A DNA stretch of 64,000 nucleotides, taken from positions 1-64,000 of the forward strand of contig NZ_JAUOTO010000006.1 of assembly GCF_030546645.1 (NCBI RefSeq), given 5' to 3'. Under the pieces are notes generated by a model that worked only from the letters and a program-made list of their open reading frames with translations, had not been told where the DNA came from and searched no databases. Positions within the stretch are counted from its first letter, which is position 1. The number at the start of each line of letters is the position of its first letter. The stretch comes from Flavitalea plasmicola. GTDB lineage: Bacteria; Bacteroidota; Bacteroidia; Chitinophagales; Chitinophagaceae. Made by a program: the position numbers and the translations under genes. Below, piece after piece: positions 53,604 through 63,200 of the stretch.

Positions 53604-56600
53604 TATGGAATTTTTTTAACTGATTTCAATTCTCCAGTATGCTCTGTTATGACTGTTTTGACTGGGAAAGGGACTTTTACGCCATTAAACTCGTTAGTAG
53701 TCACTGTTCTCGATACTGCACCTTGCTGAAGCTCAAATTTATTGGCATCGTTATATTCATAAATTACACCCTGGTATCCGTCTTTTGCGGCACCTGTAGG
53801 ATATTCAGTTCTTGAAGTTATGGTCTTGTCCCCGCTCAACTCTCCATAAATTTTTCCTTCGGTTACTAAGCTGGCTTTGTGTGCAGAAGTTAAATCTCCT
53901 GACGCATCCTGCACTTCGTTTAAATAATGTCCTATAGCAGCTCCTTGGAAAGCAGTACTTGATTCACCTAATTTTCCTAGGTCTGAAACATCGATTTTCT
54001 TGTCGCTATAACTGTCGATAAATACAGTTTTATCATCACCATTGCTGCCTACCAAACTCAGAGCATAAGTATCTTTCGAGTCGATACCTTTTTGGATTAT
54101 TTGACTTAAAATTGCAGACTTAGTTCCTTTAAAATCTGCATCAGTCCCATTGTTAATAAGTTTATTATTTTCATCAATTGAATAAATATTTCCAGTGGCG
54201 TTATGAAGCATTGCCAAATACGCCTCTTGTCCCTTTTTATCTCCATTTAAAACAATATCCGTTGGAGACATTCCATCAGGATCTATAAATCGAAGCGGAT
54301 TATTAAATGTAAAGTTATAAGGTGACATTCGCCGCATTTGATCAGCTTTAGTATCGATTCCCCACCATCTGCCTATTTGTGGGTCTTGCATACGACTACT
54401 ATAATCATACTGCTCCAGTCCAGTCCCATCAGAAAATTCCTGACTCTGCAGTTCCTTACCGTTGTACTTAAATTTATTTTGCGCGTAGTTGCTCTTAATG
54501 GCCTTACCAGAAATCCCTGCCATCGTCAGCCCAAATGGGTAATAGTGATTTTCTTCGAGTAGAGGCCCTCGCGTATGCGTCACCTGTAAGTTGTCGAAGA
54601 ACACATCAATATTGGGTGTGGTATTATTAAGGTAAATATACAAATATCCACTCTTTGTGACCGGCAGATTCAGGCGAACGTGTTTCTTAAATTCCTGATC
54701 ACTACCAACTTGCTCAAAACCACTGCCTTCTGCGACATAGTTGAATTGCTCATCGAAAAGCACCCAATTCACAAAAGCCTGGGGACGGGTACTAATGGTA
54801 GAGGCGTTCATATCTGACAGGAATTCCGAAATATTATCGCTCAACGGAGTGCTATTGGCTTGTAACACGGCCGAAGAAGGATGGCCCCCACCCGGAAGAG
54901 CGCCTACTCCACTGATCAACGCCGCCAGTAGGTCAGATAGTGGATTGGCGGGTGTTCCGGGAGAAGTACCATTGAGCTTGTACCAGCTGCTGGCCCGGAT
55001 GCTGAACTGGTCGCCTGCCATGACCTTTAGTGTGATGCCCGGTCCGATCTTGGGTCCCGTAGTGCCGCCATTCAGCCGTGCTACATTTTGGTTCGGGTTG
55101 GTTGTCGTATCGGAGGGGTATCCCGCCGGTAAAGCTGTCCGGGTATTATCCAGCTTGCTGTAAAATAAATTTTCCGTAGCCGCGGCGCCTGGTTCCATGG
55201 TGGCAGCTGGGTACCGATCGTTTTGCTGTTCATCTGTCAGCACCATCCGGATATTGCCCAGGTGATCCTTGATGAAGTAATCGTATTTGAAAGAAGTCTT
55301 TGCTTGTCCGCCCGCAGTATCGGAAGCGACCCTTATGCGTCCTTCCTCCTGGCTGATCATTTGCAACGTGTCAGCTGGAGCGCCGTTATTCTCGCCTGTT
55401 GCCCGCTTGCCCTGGTACTGGAATGGTCCAATATAGGTGGTGACCGTTTGCATACTGCCTGCGCTGTCCACCGTCGTCTTTTTTATCTTATTGCCTGCCG
55501 CATCATAGATGTAAGTGATCGTCCCCTTTGTGCCTGTAGCACTGCGAACCTTCACCTGCCAAGGCAGGTTCAGGTAGTTGTAAATGATGCCGTCCGTAGA
55601 CTGGTTGCCGATGTCCTTGTTCATGTCCCTGGTCATATTGCCATTGATGTCATATACATAGTCGATGGCTGTATTGGTTTTTCCTGTATTGTAGGGACTG
55701 AGCGAAGAAGTGCGGAAGTCGCCCATCGTGGTCTGCGCGTCGTTCCGGCCGTCGATGACGTTCTTCAGCTTATTGCTATTGGTATAGTAAGTATAGCTCA
55801 ACGAGTCTATAGGATGGCTACCCCCCAGTTGCCAGCCCGACTGCAGCATTGCCTTGATATTGCCATTTTCGTCGTATGCGGTGTTCGGGTCGGTGCCATT
55901 GCCCATCACCGTGGAGAAATCGAGACCGGAGCTCCGATCCCAGGAGCTGCCCGTGTACTGGTTAAAGTCTCCAAACATCAAACGGCTGGCCGCATCATAA
56001 CCAAAGCCATATGCCCGCTGTTGCCCGTCTCCTTTGCTGCGCCATTTATTACCAGAAATGTTTCCATTCAGTTGATTGGACCCAAACCCCCAATCATAAC
56101 TCAGCTCCATCCCGAACCAGCGATTGTTTCCGCCGTGGCTATTGTCATTATTGGAATAGTCCTTATTGATCCCCTTCAACCAGCCTCTGATATTGTAGGT
56201 GTAGTCCTGTGTCTCCAGGAAACTGCCATCCGCAGGAAGTTGCCCCAGGTGCTTTTGTTTCAGCTGCCCCATCTGGTCGTAGTCGTGTCGGGCAATCAGC
56301 CTTTTGGTGCTGTCGGCCTCGTTGATACTTTTGTAGACTTCCAACAGCCTTCCCGCGTGGTCGTAATTGAGGTTGGTCTTGATCCGCGTGTTGCTGTTGG
56401 TTAGGGCGGCCGGGTTTTGATGATGATTGAAACTCGAAATTACTTGTCCCGTAAAATTATACCGGTTGGTAACCTTATCTGTTGCACCCCTGTAATTGTC
56501 AGTCTGGGTCTGGATAACCCGGGCGCGATCATCGTAAAAATTGGCGGTCGTCAGCCATTGCCCTTGGGTGAGATCATTAGGGTCTTCGATCACGCGCACC

Positions 56601-57225
56601 TTGCTCCCTGTCACAAGCCCGATGGTCTGGACGGCTGCCTGATCGCTCGTGGAGGGAAGCAGCTCTGCGTGTTGATTGGTCCCGGCATCCAGAAAAGAAT
56701 TGTAAAAGGAAGTAAAATGCTTGTCCGGAGTATAGCTGTAGTCATCATAAAAAGTCATCGTCAGGGCAATGAAATTTGCGTTTGTGGGCAAGGGATTATC
56801 CAGGACTGGCAGCGTGTTGCTAAAAGCATTGCCGGTGGTGGTGCCCGTGACGATCTCAGCCGTAAAGTCCACGGTGTTCTGCGTTTCAAAACCATTATCC
56901 AGCGTGATGGAGTTCAGCGCCCGCCAATCACCAGTGGCTGCCGGATCCACCAGGTTGACGTCCTGGGGGAGGGAAAAAGGGGTCGTTCCATTGACGGTCA
57001 CCGTACCGCTGGTGCCAGTGCCTGTATGGGTAGTGACGTACTGCTGCAACTGGCTTGGGTTCCCGCTATAGGTGATCATGCCGGTGGTTGTGACGCGGTT
57101 CAATGCATCGTACATTGTCGTCATCCATTGATTCCTTGCCCTCATATTGCCATCTTGGCTGAAGACCTGGCGGTCTCTTTGATCGTAGATCATGTTTACC
57201 CAGGCTGTCCATGGCACAGGCCTTC
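53603..57225 (-). CDS. 5'-truncated Rhs cassette with unrecognised tip
   Basis: About 1204 residues. Homology with the Rhs gene at 60297 begins at the [16 protein letters not shown] region near 57225 and is nearly identical in DNA for long stretches (for example 54750-55000 against 61410-61670). The N-terminal domain and signal peptide are missing; repeat copy 5 lies just upstream. The core ends [11 protein letters not shown]. The tip of about 190 residues has [20 protein letters not shown] and [19 protein letters not shown], a layout I have seen in other Bacteroidota Rhs tips but cannot name. GHYLNE is not a full metal motif. Unless it is joined to a start it is silent. Confidence 0.8.
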
Positions 57226-57263
57226 AAGGTTGTCCCAGGTGTTTTTGCCTCTATTTTATTATC

Positions 57264-57763
57264 AGGGCGTGTCCCTTCGGGTCAGGCTGTTCGCTTGTAG
57301 TCCTCGGCCTGTGGCCTGCGGGCTACCGCTGCCATCCTTCACGCGGGTTGTAGTGAAGTACTATAAGGCCTTCTGCATCCTGTGCTTCTTTCCTTCTTTT
57401 TACGCCGGGCAGCCCTAACCCCTCCGCCGCTGTATTTTGGGTATCATTCAGCATTACTTCTTAATTCGGCGGGTATGCCACTGAACTGTTGCGGCTGGAT
57501 CTCCTTTCCCAAAATAAGGCGTCTACGCGGCAGGGCTGACCCTGGCAGATACACTGTGCGAGTGCGGCATTTATTGCGGGATGGATTCGTTTTGCTGGCA
57601 GGCAAACATCATTGGCCACTTTCTCTTTCAACATCCGATAGCAGGATGTGCGGCTTTATGTCCGCTGCTGTATTTTCCCGGGCCATTCCCTGGCGGTGTT
57701 GCTTGCTGCAAATACGCAGGATAGCTTCGGTTGCAACTTACTTTCGGTAAAATAAGGCAGCGA
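57264..57763. repeat. Dispersed composite palindromic repeat, copy 5
   Basis: It starts GGGCGTGTCCCTTCGGGTC and keeps the CGCCGGGCAGCCCTAACC block. The first palindrome is TATTTTGGGTA / CCCAAAATAAGGCG, followed by a diverged middle, and the second is CTGTATTTTCCC / GGTAAAATAAGGCAGCG. The right part with the terminator-like hairpin of copies 3 and 4 is missing. It lies immediately upstream of the truncation point of the Rhs cassette at 53603-57225. No gene is recognised. Confidence 0.8.
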
Positions 57764-57830
57764 CAGAAGTAGGGGAGATTCCGTTATGTCAAAGAGCTGA
57801 TATGGTTGTACGCAAGCCCATTTTTCAGGT

Positions 57831-58268
57831 CTATTTCTTCCTGGAAATACTAATTATGCTATCGTGATAATTAAACTGAATAGTGGAAATTGCGAATCTA
57901 GGCGAGACCCATTTTCGATTCATTCGCTTCACTTTATCGAAATGCTTATTACTTATAAATCCGAATCTTTCATCCGTTTCGAATAGAATTGGATAGAATT
58001 TCTGTCCCAAAAAAATGTATCTATTCGTGTTTCTCAGCCAATCTGAGAAAGATTTGTCACCATTTATTCTAAAAGACCTGATCAAGAAACTTTTACCTCC
58101 GCCTCCCAAATAAAAAAAATAATTCCCGCCATCAATCGAATGGGCTAGAACAGAATCAACATGGTATGGCAGCACGTAGACAATTGCACTGTCATTGGAA
58201 GGCATTTTATTCTGTGAATGACCCGCAAGAGACAATATTACTGTTACGCTGGTAAGTAAAAATTTCAT
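57831..58268 (-). CDS. Exported protein, one of two tandem paralogous immunity candidates
   Basis: A start at ATG 58268 (MKFLLTSVTVILSLAGHSQ) gives a signal peptide and 145 residues; an ATG six codons upstream is less likely. SFSDWLRNTNRYIFLGQKFYP and ETDERFGFISNKHFDKVKRM align with the neighbouring lipoprotein (58295-58750) in spacing of W, NR, G, F-P and D-G. The gene follows it by 26 bases. Role: probable second immunity protein for the tip of the truncated Rhs cassette upstream. Confidence 0.6.
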   Translation of the reverse strand: MKFLLTSVTVILSLAGHSQNKMPSNDSAIVYVLPYHVDSVLAHSIDGGNYFFYLGGGGKSFLIRSFRINGDKSFSDWLRNTNRYIFLGQKFYPILFETDERFGFISNKHFDKVKRMNRKWVSPRFAISTIQFNYHDSIISISRKK

Positions 58269-58294
58269 TTTAATATCATTTTGCATAATCTCGG

Positions 58295-58750
58295 TTATCG
58301 CCCAGCATACGTTACATGGCCATTGTTATCAAATTTTATATAATAAGGCTCCCCGGGGTTATAAATTTTTGTATAGGGAAAATATTTGTTTTCTCTTGCT
58401 CTTGCGAGTATTTCGGCCGGGGTCTCAATTACACCGTAGCTGTAATCGTAGGAAATTAGTAGTGGAAAAAACGAGTTGCCAATTTTCACCTTTCTGTTGG
58501 AACAAGATAGCCACCTATAATTAGGGAAATTTTTATTAGCCTGATGAAGTTCAATGGTGAAAAAATCGCTGTCACGACTCAATTCAAAAAACAGAGTATC
58601 ACTATTCTCTTTAATCTTGCTTGCTAATAATTGGGTGACTGACAAAGGGAAAGTATACACAATTTCAGAATGATTGTAGCCAGCAATAGAATCTTCCCGA
58701 GAAGGCCCGCACCCATATAGGAGCACTGAAAATAGAATCCATTTATACAT
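58295..58750 (-). CDS. Lipoprotein, candidate immunity protein for the JAMM-like Rhs tip
   Basis: 151 residues with a short lipoprotein signal (MYKWILFSVLLYGCGPS). The mature part is strand-rich: NYRWLSCSNRKVKIGNSFFP and LLISYDYSYGVIETPAEIL match the next gene in pattern. It begins 9 bases after the Rhs tip's stop and is therefore the cognate immunity candidate. Lipid anchoring puts it in the periplasm or outer membrane, so the tip should act there. Confidence 0.65.
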   Translation of the reverse strand: MYKWILFSVLLYGCGPSREDSIAGYNHSEIVYTFPLSVTQLLASKIKENSDTLFFELSRDSDFFTIELHQANKNFPNYRWLSCSNRKVKIGNSFFPLLISYDYSYGVIETPAEILARARENKYFPYTKIYNPGEPYYIKFDNNGHVTYAGR

Positions 58751-58759
58751 AAAAACTAT

Positions 58760-59735
58760 TTATCTCTTCAAAAATATATTAAGCGCATCCCGGCCGAAGT
58801 CAAAGTTGTCCGAACACCCGACATTATTAGTCCTGACCCCGGTTGACGTAAACCTGTCGACAGGAACGCTGGTTCCGACAGCAAAGGATTCTAAAGCATA
58901 GATCGTTCCACCAGAACTATAAGCAGTCTCGGCATCTTTATCTGAAGTGCCCGGAGTGTTTTGTTCTTTACCACCTGTCAATGTAGGGTGTCCATGTATC
59001 TGACCCAAAAAGATATTACCTACTCCACCATACGTCTTGGTTTGATTATCGGGGTCTTTACTTGTTTTGACATCAAAATACGTGTTCTTGGCATCTCCCT
59101 CAGGTCCTCTGACAGAAGTCACTTGCGCCGTTGGAATGTCTTTGGAATTGTCTATTTTTAAAATCAAAATTGCTTGGTTTTCTTTGCCGTGTTGTTGCGT
59201 CTCATTATTTACATTCTGTACATCGAAGGTAATTTTATTTTGATTTATTGTTACAATACTACTCTGTGATTGCAATTGTTGGGTCGCACTCGAGCTAGTG
59301 GTTCCGGAAGAATTCTGTTTTATATCATTGAAATCACCACCCCGAATCACCCGAATATTATTTGTTGTGGCACCATCCTGTCCTAAGTATTTTCCTGTTT
59401 TACTATCAATATAAATATCTTCAGGCTTTTTACCATCCGGATCAATAAACCTCAAAGGATTATCAAAAGCAAAATTATATGGAGAATGTCGCCTCATTAG
59501 ATCGGCTTTAGGATCAAGGGTCCACCATCTTCCCAACTGCGGATCTTGCATCCTCGCACCATAATCATATTCCTCCAGTCCAGTCCCATCCGAAAATTCC
59601 TGACTCTGCAGTTCCTTACCGTTGTACTTAAATTTATTTTGCGCGTAGTTGCTCCTAAGGGCTTTATCAGAAATCCCCGCCATCGTCAACCCAAACGGAT
59701 AATAGTGACTTTCTTCTATGAACGGCCTCTACAAG
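58760..59735 (-). pseudogene. Short orphan Rhs tip cassette with JAMM-like metalloprotease motif
   Basis: Core homology begins only at the [17 protein letters not shown] segment near 59735, so just the end of the core is left; the frame can start at a TTG (59689). The core ends [11 protein letters not shown]. The tip has GQIHGHPTL followed after 14 residues by a SDKD segment, fitting HxH...SxxD of JAMM/MPN metalloproteases (H232, H234, S249, D252 counted from the TTG), with E170 or E197 as possible acid. The following [11 protein letters not shown] fits such domains. A zinc isopeptidase or peptidase toxin is inferred. No promoter or signal peptide is left. Confidence 0.6.
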
Positions 59736-59740
59736 TCCTT

Positions 59741-60295
59741 TTAGTAATAAAACCCTATTGACTTAGCTTTTTGTTTTAGATTAGGATTATATTTTGATGC
59801 TAAATAGACCTGGCAAATGTCGTCACCTCTAATCCTCATAGAAGTATCATATTCATTATTTTTAAATATCGGCAGTTGCCAGTCTGAAAAAGATGCTACT
59901 ATCTTCTTGTTATCATCAGAGAGATTATTGTACGTCTTCTTCTCTATGCGCATTTTGTCTTGAAGAGCAAACTCATAATATTCATCAGCCCACCATAACA
60001 CACCGTAAATGTTTCCATATGTTTCGTTTCTTCCTTCAAAAATATTTACATTTAAATCGCCTGGTAAAATAGTAGAATCTAAAAAATGAAGCGACGCTAA
60101 TAAATACTTTTGTACAGTCGGAATACTTTCTGTCAGCAACTTATATTCTTTCCTAATAGACTTTGACTTTGTTTTGTAGATTTTTTTTTGGTCAACGAAC
60201 ATCGATTTTACCGCACTCGCTATAGTTGTTTGCCCAATCGCGAATTCACAAAGGAATAATAAAAGTACTACAGCGGCATTTCGATATGTTTTCAT
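59741..60295 (-). CDS. Exported protein, candidate immunity protein for the HELLGH Rhs tip
   Basis: 184 residues with a signal peptide (AAVVLLLFLCEFAIGQ). The mature protein is mostly helical and lysine-rich at first (DQKKIYKTKSKSIRKEYK), with GVLWWADEYYEFALQDKMR in the middle and a DDICQVYLASKYN end. It starts 1 base after the Rhs stop, so the two are coupled. Family unknown. Export again implies a toxin acting in the periplasm. Confidence 0.65.
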   Translation of the reverse strand: MKTYRNAAVVLLLFLCEFAIGQTTIASAVKSMFVDQKKIYKTKSKSIRKEYKLLTESIPTVQKYLLASLHFLDSTILPGDLNVNIFEGRNETYGNIYGVLWWADEYYEFALQDKMRIEKKTYNNLSDDNKKIVASFSDWQLPIFKNNEYDTSMRIRGDDICQVYLASKYNPNLKQKAKSIGFYY

Positions 60296-60296
60296 A

Positions 60297-63200
60297 TTAA
60301 TTATTTATTGGAGGGTTTTGAATCGAGTAATCGTATCCCGGATAAAATGTGCTGACAGTTCTGTGTTTAATTAACTTTTGCCCCCCGCCATTGTAGTAAT
60401 ATTCTCCTGTATCGGGATCTTGTGCTTTGCCGCCATAATAGGTTCGAAGGGGAATGCCTAATTCAGATCTAATCATGTTTTCTTTATGAGTTGCTTGAAA
60501 CTCATCTGTTGGAAGTCCATTAACTATTGTATTATTCTTATTCCCCAGATCAGCATCCGCGGCATGGCCTAACAGTTCATGGGAAAGATTAATTTCTGGA
60601 CGGCTCGTAAAAGTCGGGAAACTCCCTTCAGCTGTAGCTTCGGCACCAGGAACTGGATTCCAATTAATTGTTCCTCCCGATCCTCCTTGAATACTTTTGT
60701 CATTTTTATCTTTAAGACCAGCTGAAACTAACTGGTTCGCGTATGCTTTAATGGGATCATTATTTATGAATTCTGATTTCCCATTTGTTAGATTAATCGT
60801 GAAAATATTTTTAGAAGTCGCCAATTGGTTTATTGTTTTAGTTGCCGTTTTGGATTGTCTTAGTTTAGCCAGTGCTACCCCGACAACAACATTCGCCCAA
60901 AAGCCGCCATTTGCCCGGATCGTATCCCCCAAAGGATCATTGTTCAAGATCGGATTATTCCTCATTGCAGCATAAGGGCTTTCAGATACATTAGGTTTCG
61001 GGTCGGCTTGCCACCATCTGCCGCCTAACTGTACGTCAAGTTGTCTGAAACGCGTTTCATACATCTCCAGCCCCGATCCATCGGAAAACTCCTTATTCTG
61101 CAATTCCGAGCCTTTATTGTATCGATATTTATTCTCAGCATAACCACCCTTCAACGCTTTATCAGAGACACCAGCCATGGTGAGTCCACCTGGGTAATAG
61201 TGCGTCTCTTCCAGCAGTGGTCCTCGCGTATGTGTCACTTGCAGATTATCAAAGTACACATCTATATTCGGCGTGGAATTGCTGAGATAAATATACACAT
61301 ATCCGCTCTTAGTTACAGGCAGATTTAGTCTAGTATGCTTTTTAAGCTCCTGGTCATTCCCTACTTGCTCAAAACCACTGCTTTCTGCGACATAGTTAAA
61401 TTGCTCATCGAACAGCACCCAATTCACAAAAGCCTGGGGACGGGTACTAATGGTAGAGGCGTTCATATCTGACAGGAATTCCGAAATATTATCGCTCAAC
61501 GGAGTGCTATTGGCTTGTAACACGGCCGAAGAAGGATGGCCCCCACCCGGAAGAGCACCTACTCCACTGATCAACGCCGCCAGTAGGTCAGATAGTGGAT
61601 TGGCGGGTGTTCCGGGAGAAGTACCATTGAGCTTGTACCAGCTGCTGGCCCGGATGCTGAACTGGTCGCCTGCCATGACCTTAAGTGTGATGCCCGGTCC
61701 GATCTTGGGTCCCGTAGTGCCGCCGTTCAGCCTGGCCACATTTTGGTTGGGGTTGGTTGTCGTATCAGTGGGGTATCCTGGAGGCAAAGCTGTCCGGGTA
61801 TTATCCAGCTTGCTGTAAAATAAATTTTCCGTAGCGGCAGCGCCGGGCTCCATAGTGGCAGCTGGGTAGCGATCGGTTTGCTGTTCATCTGTCAGCACCA
61901 TCCGCGTATTGCCCAGGTGATCCTTGATGAAATAGTCGTATTTGAAAGAAGTTTTTGCTTGTCCGCCCGTAGTATCGGAAGCTACCCTTATGCGTCCTTC
62001 CTCCTGACTGATTAGTTGCAAAGTGTCTGCCGGAGCACCGTTATTCGCGCCTGTTGCCCGCTTGCCCTGGTATTGGAAGGGGCCAATATAGGTAGTGACT
62101 GTTTGTGCGCTACCGGCGCTGTCGACTGTGGTCTTTTTTATCTTATTGCCTGCCGCATCATAGATGTAAGTGATCGTCCCCTTTGTGCCTGTTGCGCTTC
62201 GCACCTTGACTTGCCAGGGGAGATTAAGATGATTGTAGATAATCCCATCGGTCGTCTGGCTGCCAATGTCCTTGTTGAGGTCCCTGGTCATGTTGCCGTT
62301 GATGTCATATACATAGTCGATGGCCGTATTGGTTTTTCCTGTATTATAGGGACTGAGCGACGAAGTGCGGAAGTCGCCCATCGTGGTCTGTGCGTCGTTC
62401 CGGCCGTCGATGACGTTCCTCAGTTTGTTGCTGTTGGCATAATACGTGTAGCTCAGGGAATCTATCGGATGGCTACCCCCCAGTTGCCATCCAGACTGCA
62501 GCATTGCTTTTATGTTGCCGTTTTCATCGTAGGCGGTGTTGGGGTCGGTGCCGTTGCCCATGATGGTACTGAAGTCGATGCCCGCCGTTTTGTCCCAGGC
62601 GCTGCCGCTGTACTGGTTAAAGTCGCCATACATCAAACGGCTGGCCGCATCATAGCCAAAGCCATATGCCCGCTGTTGCCCGTCTCCCTTGCTGCGCCAT
62701 TTTGTACCCGCAATATTGCCATTAAGCTGATTAGATCCAAACCCCCAGTCGTAGCTCAGCTCCATCCCAAACCAGCGATTGTTGCCGCCGTGACTATTGT
62801 CGTTGTTCGAGTAGTCCTTATTGATCCCCTTTAGCCAGCCACGGATATTGTAGGTGTAGTCCTGTGTCTCCAGGAAACTGCCATCCGTGGGTCGTTGCCC
62901 CAGGTGCTTTTGTTTCAGCCGTCCCATCTGGTCGTAGTCGTTTCGGGCGATCAGCCTTTTGGTAGAGTCGGTCTCGTTGATGATTTTGTACACTTCCAGC
63001 AGCCTTCCCGCGTGGTCGTAATTGAGGTTGGTCTTGATACGCGTGTTGTTGTTGGTTAGGGCGGCCGGGTTTTGATGATGATAGAAACTTGAAATTATTT
63101 GTCCCGTAAAATTATAGCGGTTGGTAACCTTATCTGTTGCACCCCTGTAATTGTCAGTCTGGGTCTGGATAACCCGGGCGCGATCATCGTAAAAATTTGC

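Noticed and set aside
55223-56404. A 393-codon plus-strand frame opposite the Rhs cassette
   Set aside because: It is antisense to a well-supported Rhs core, and its counterpart opposite the sister gene at 60297 is shorter and differently placed. It is an effect of biased codon use.
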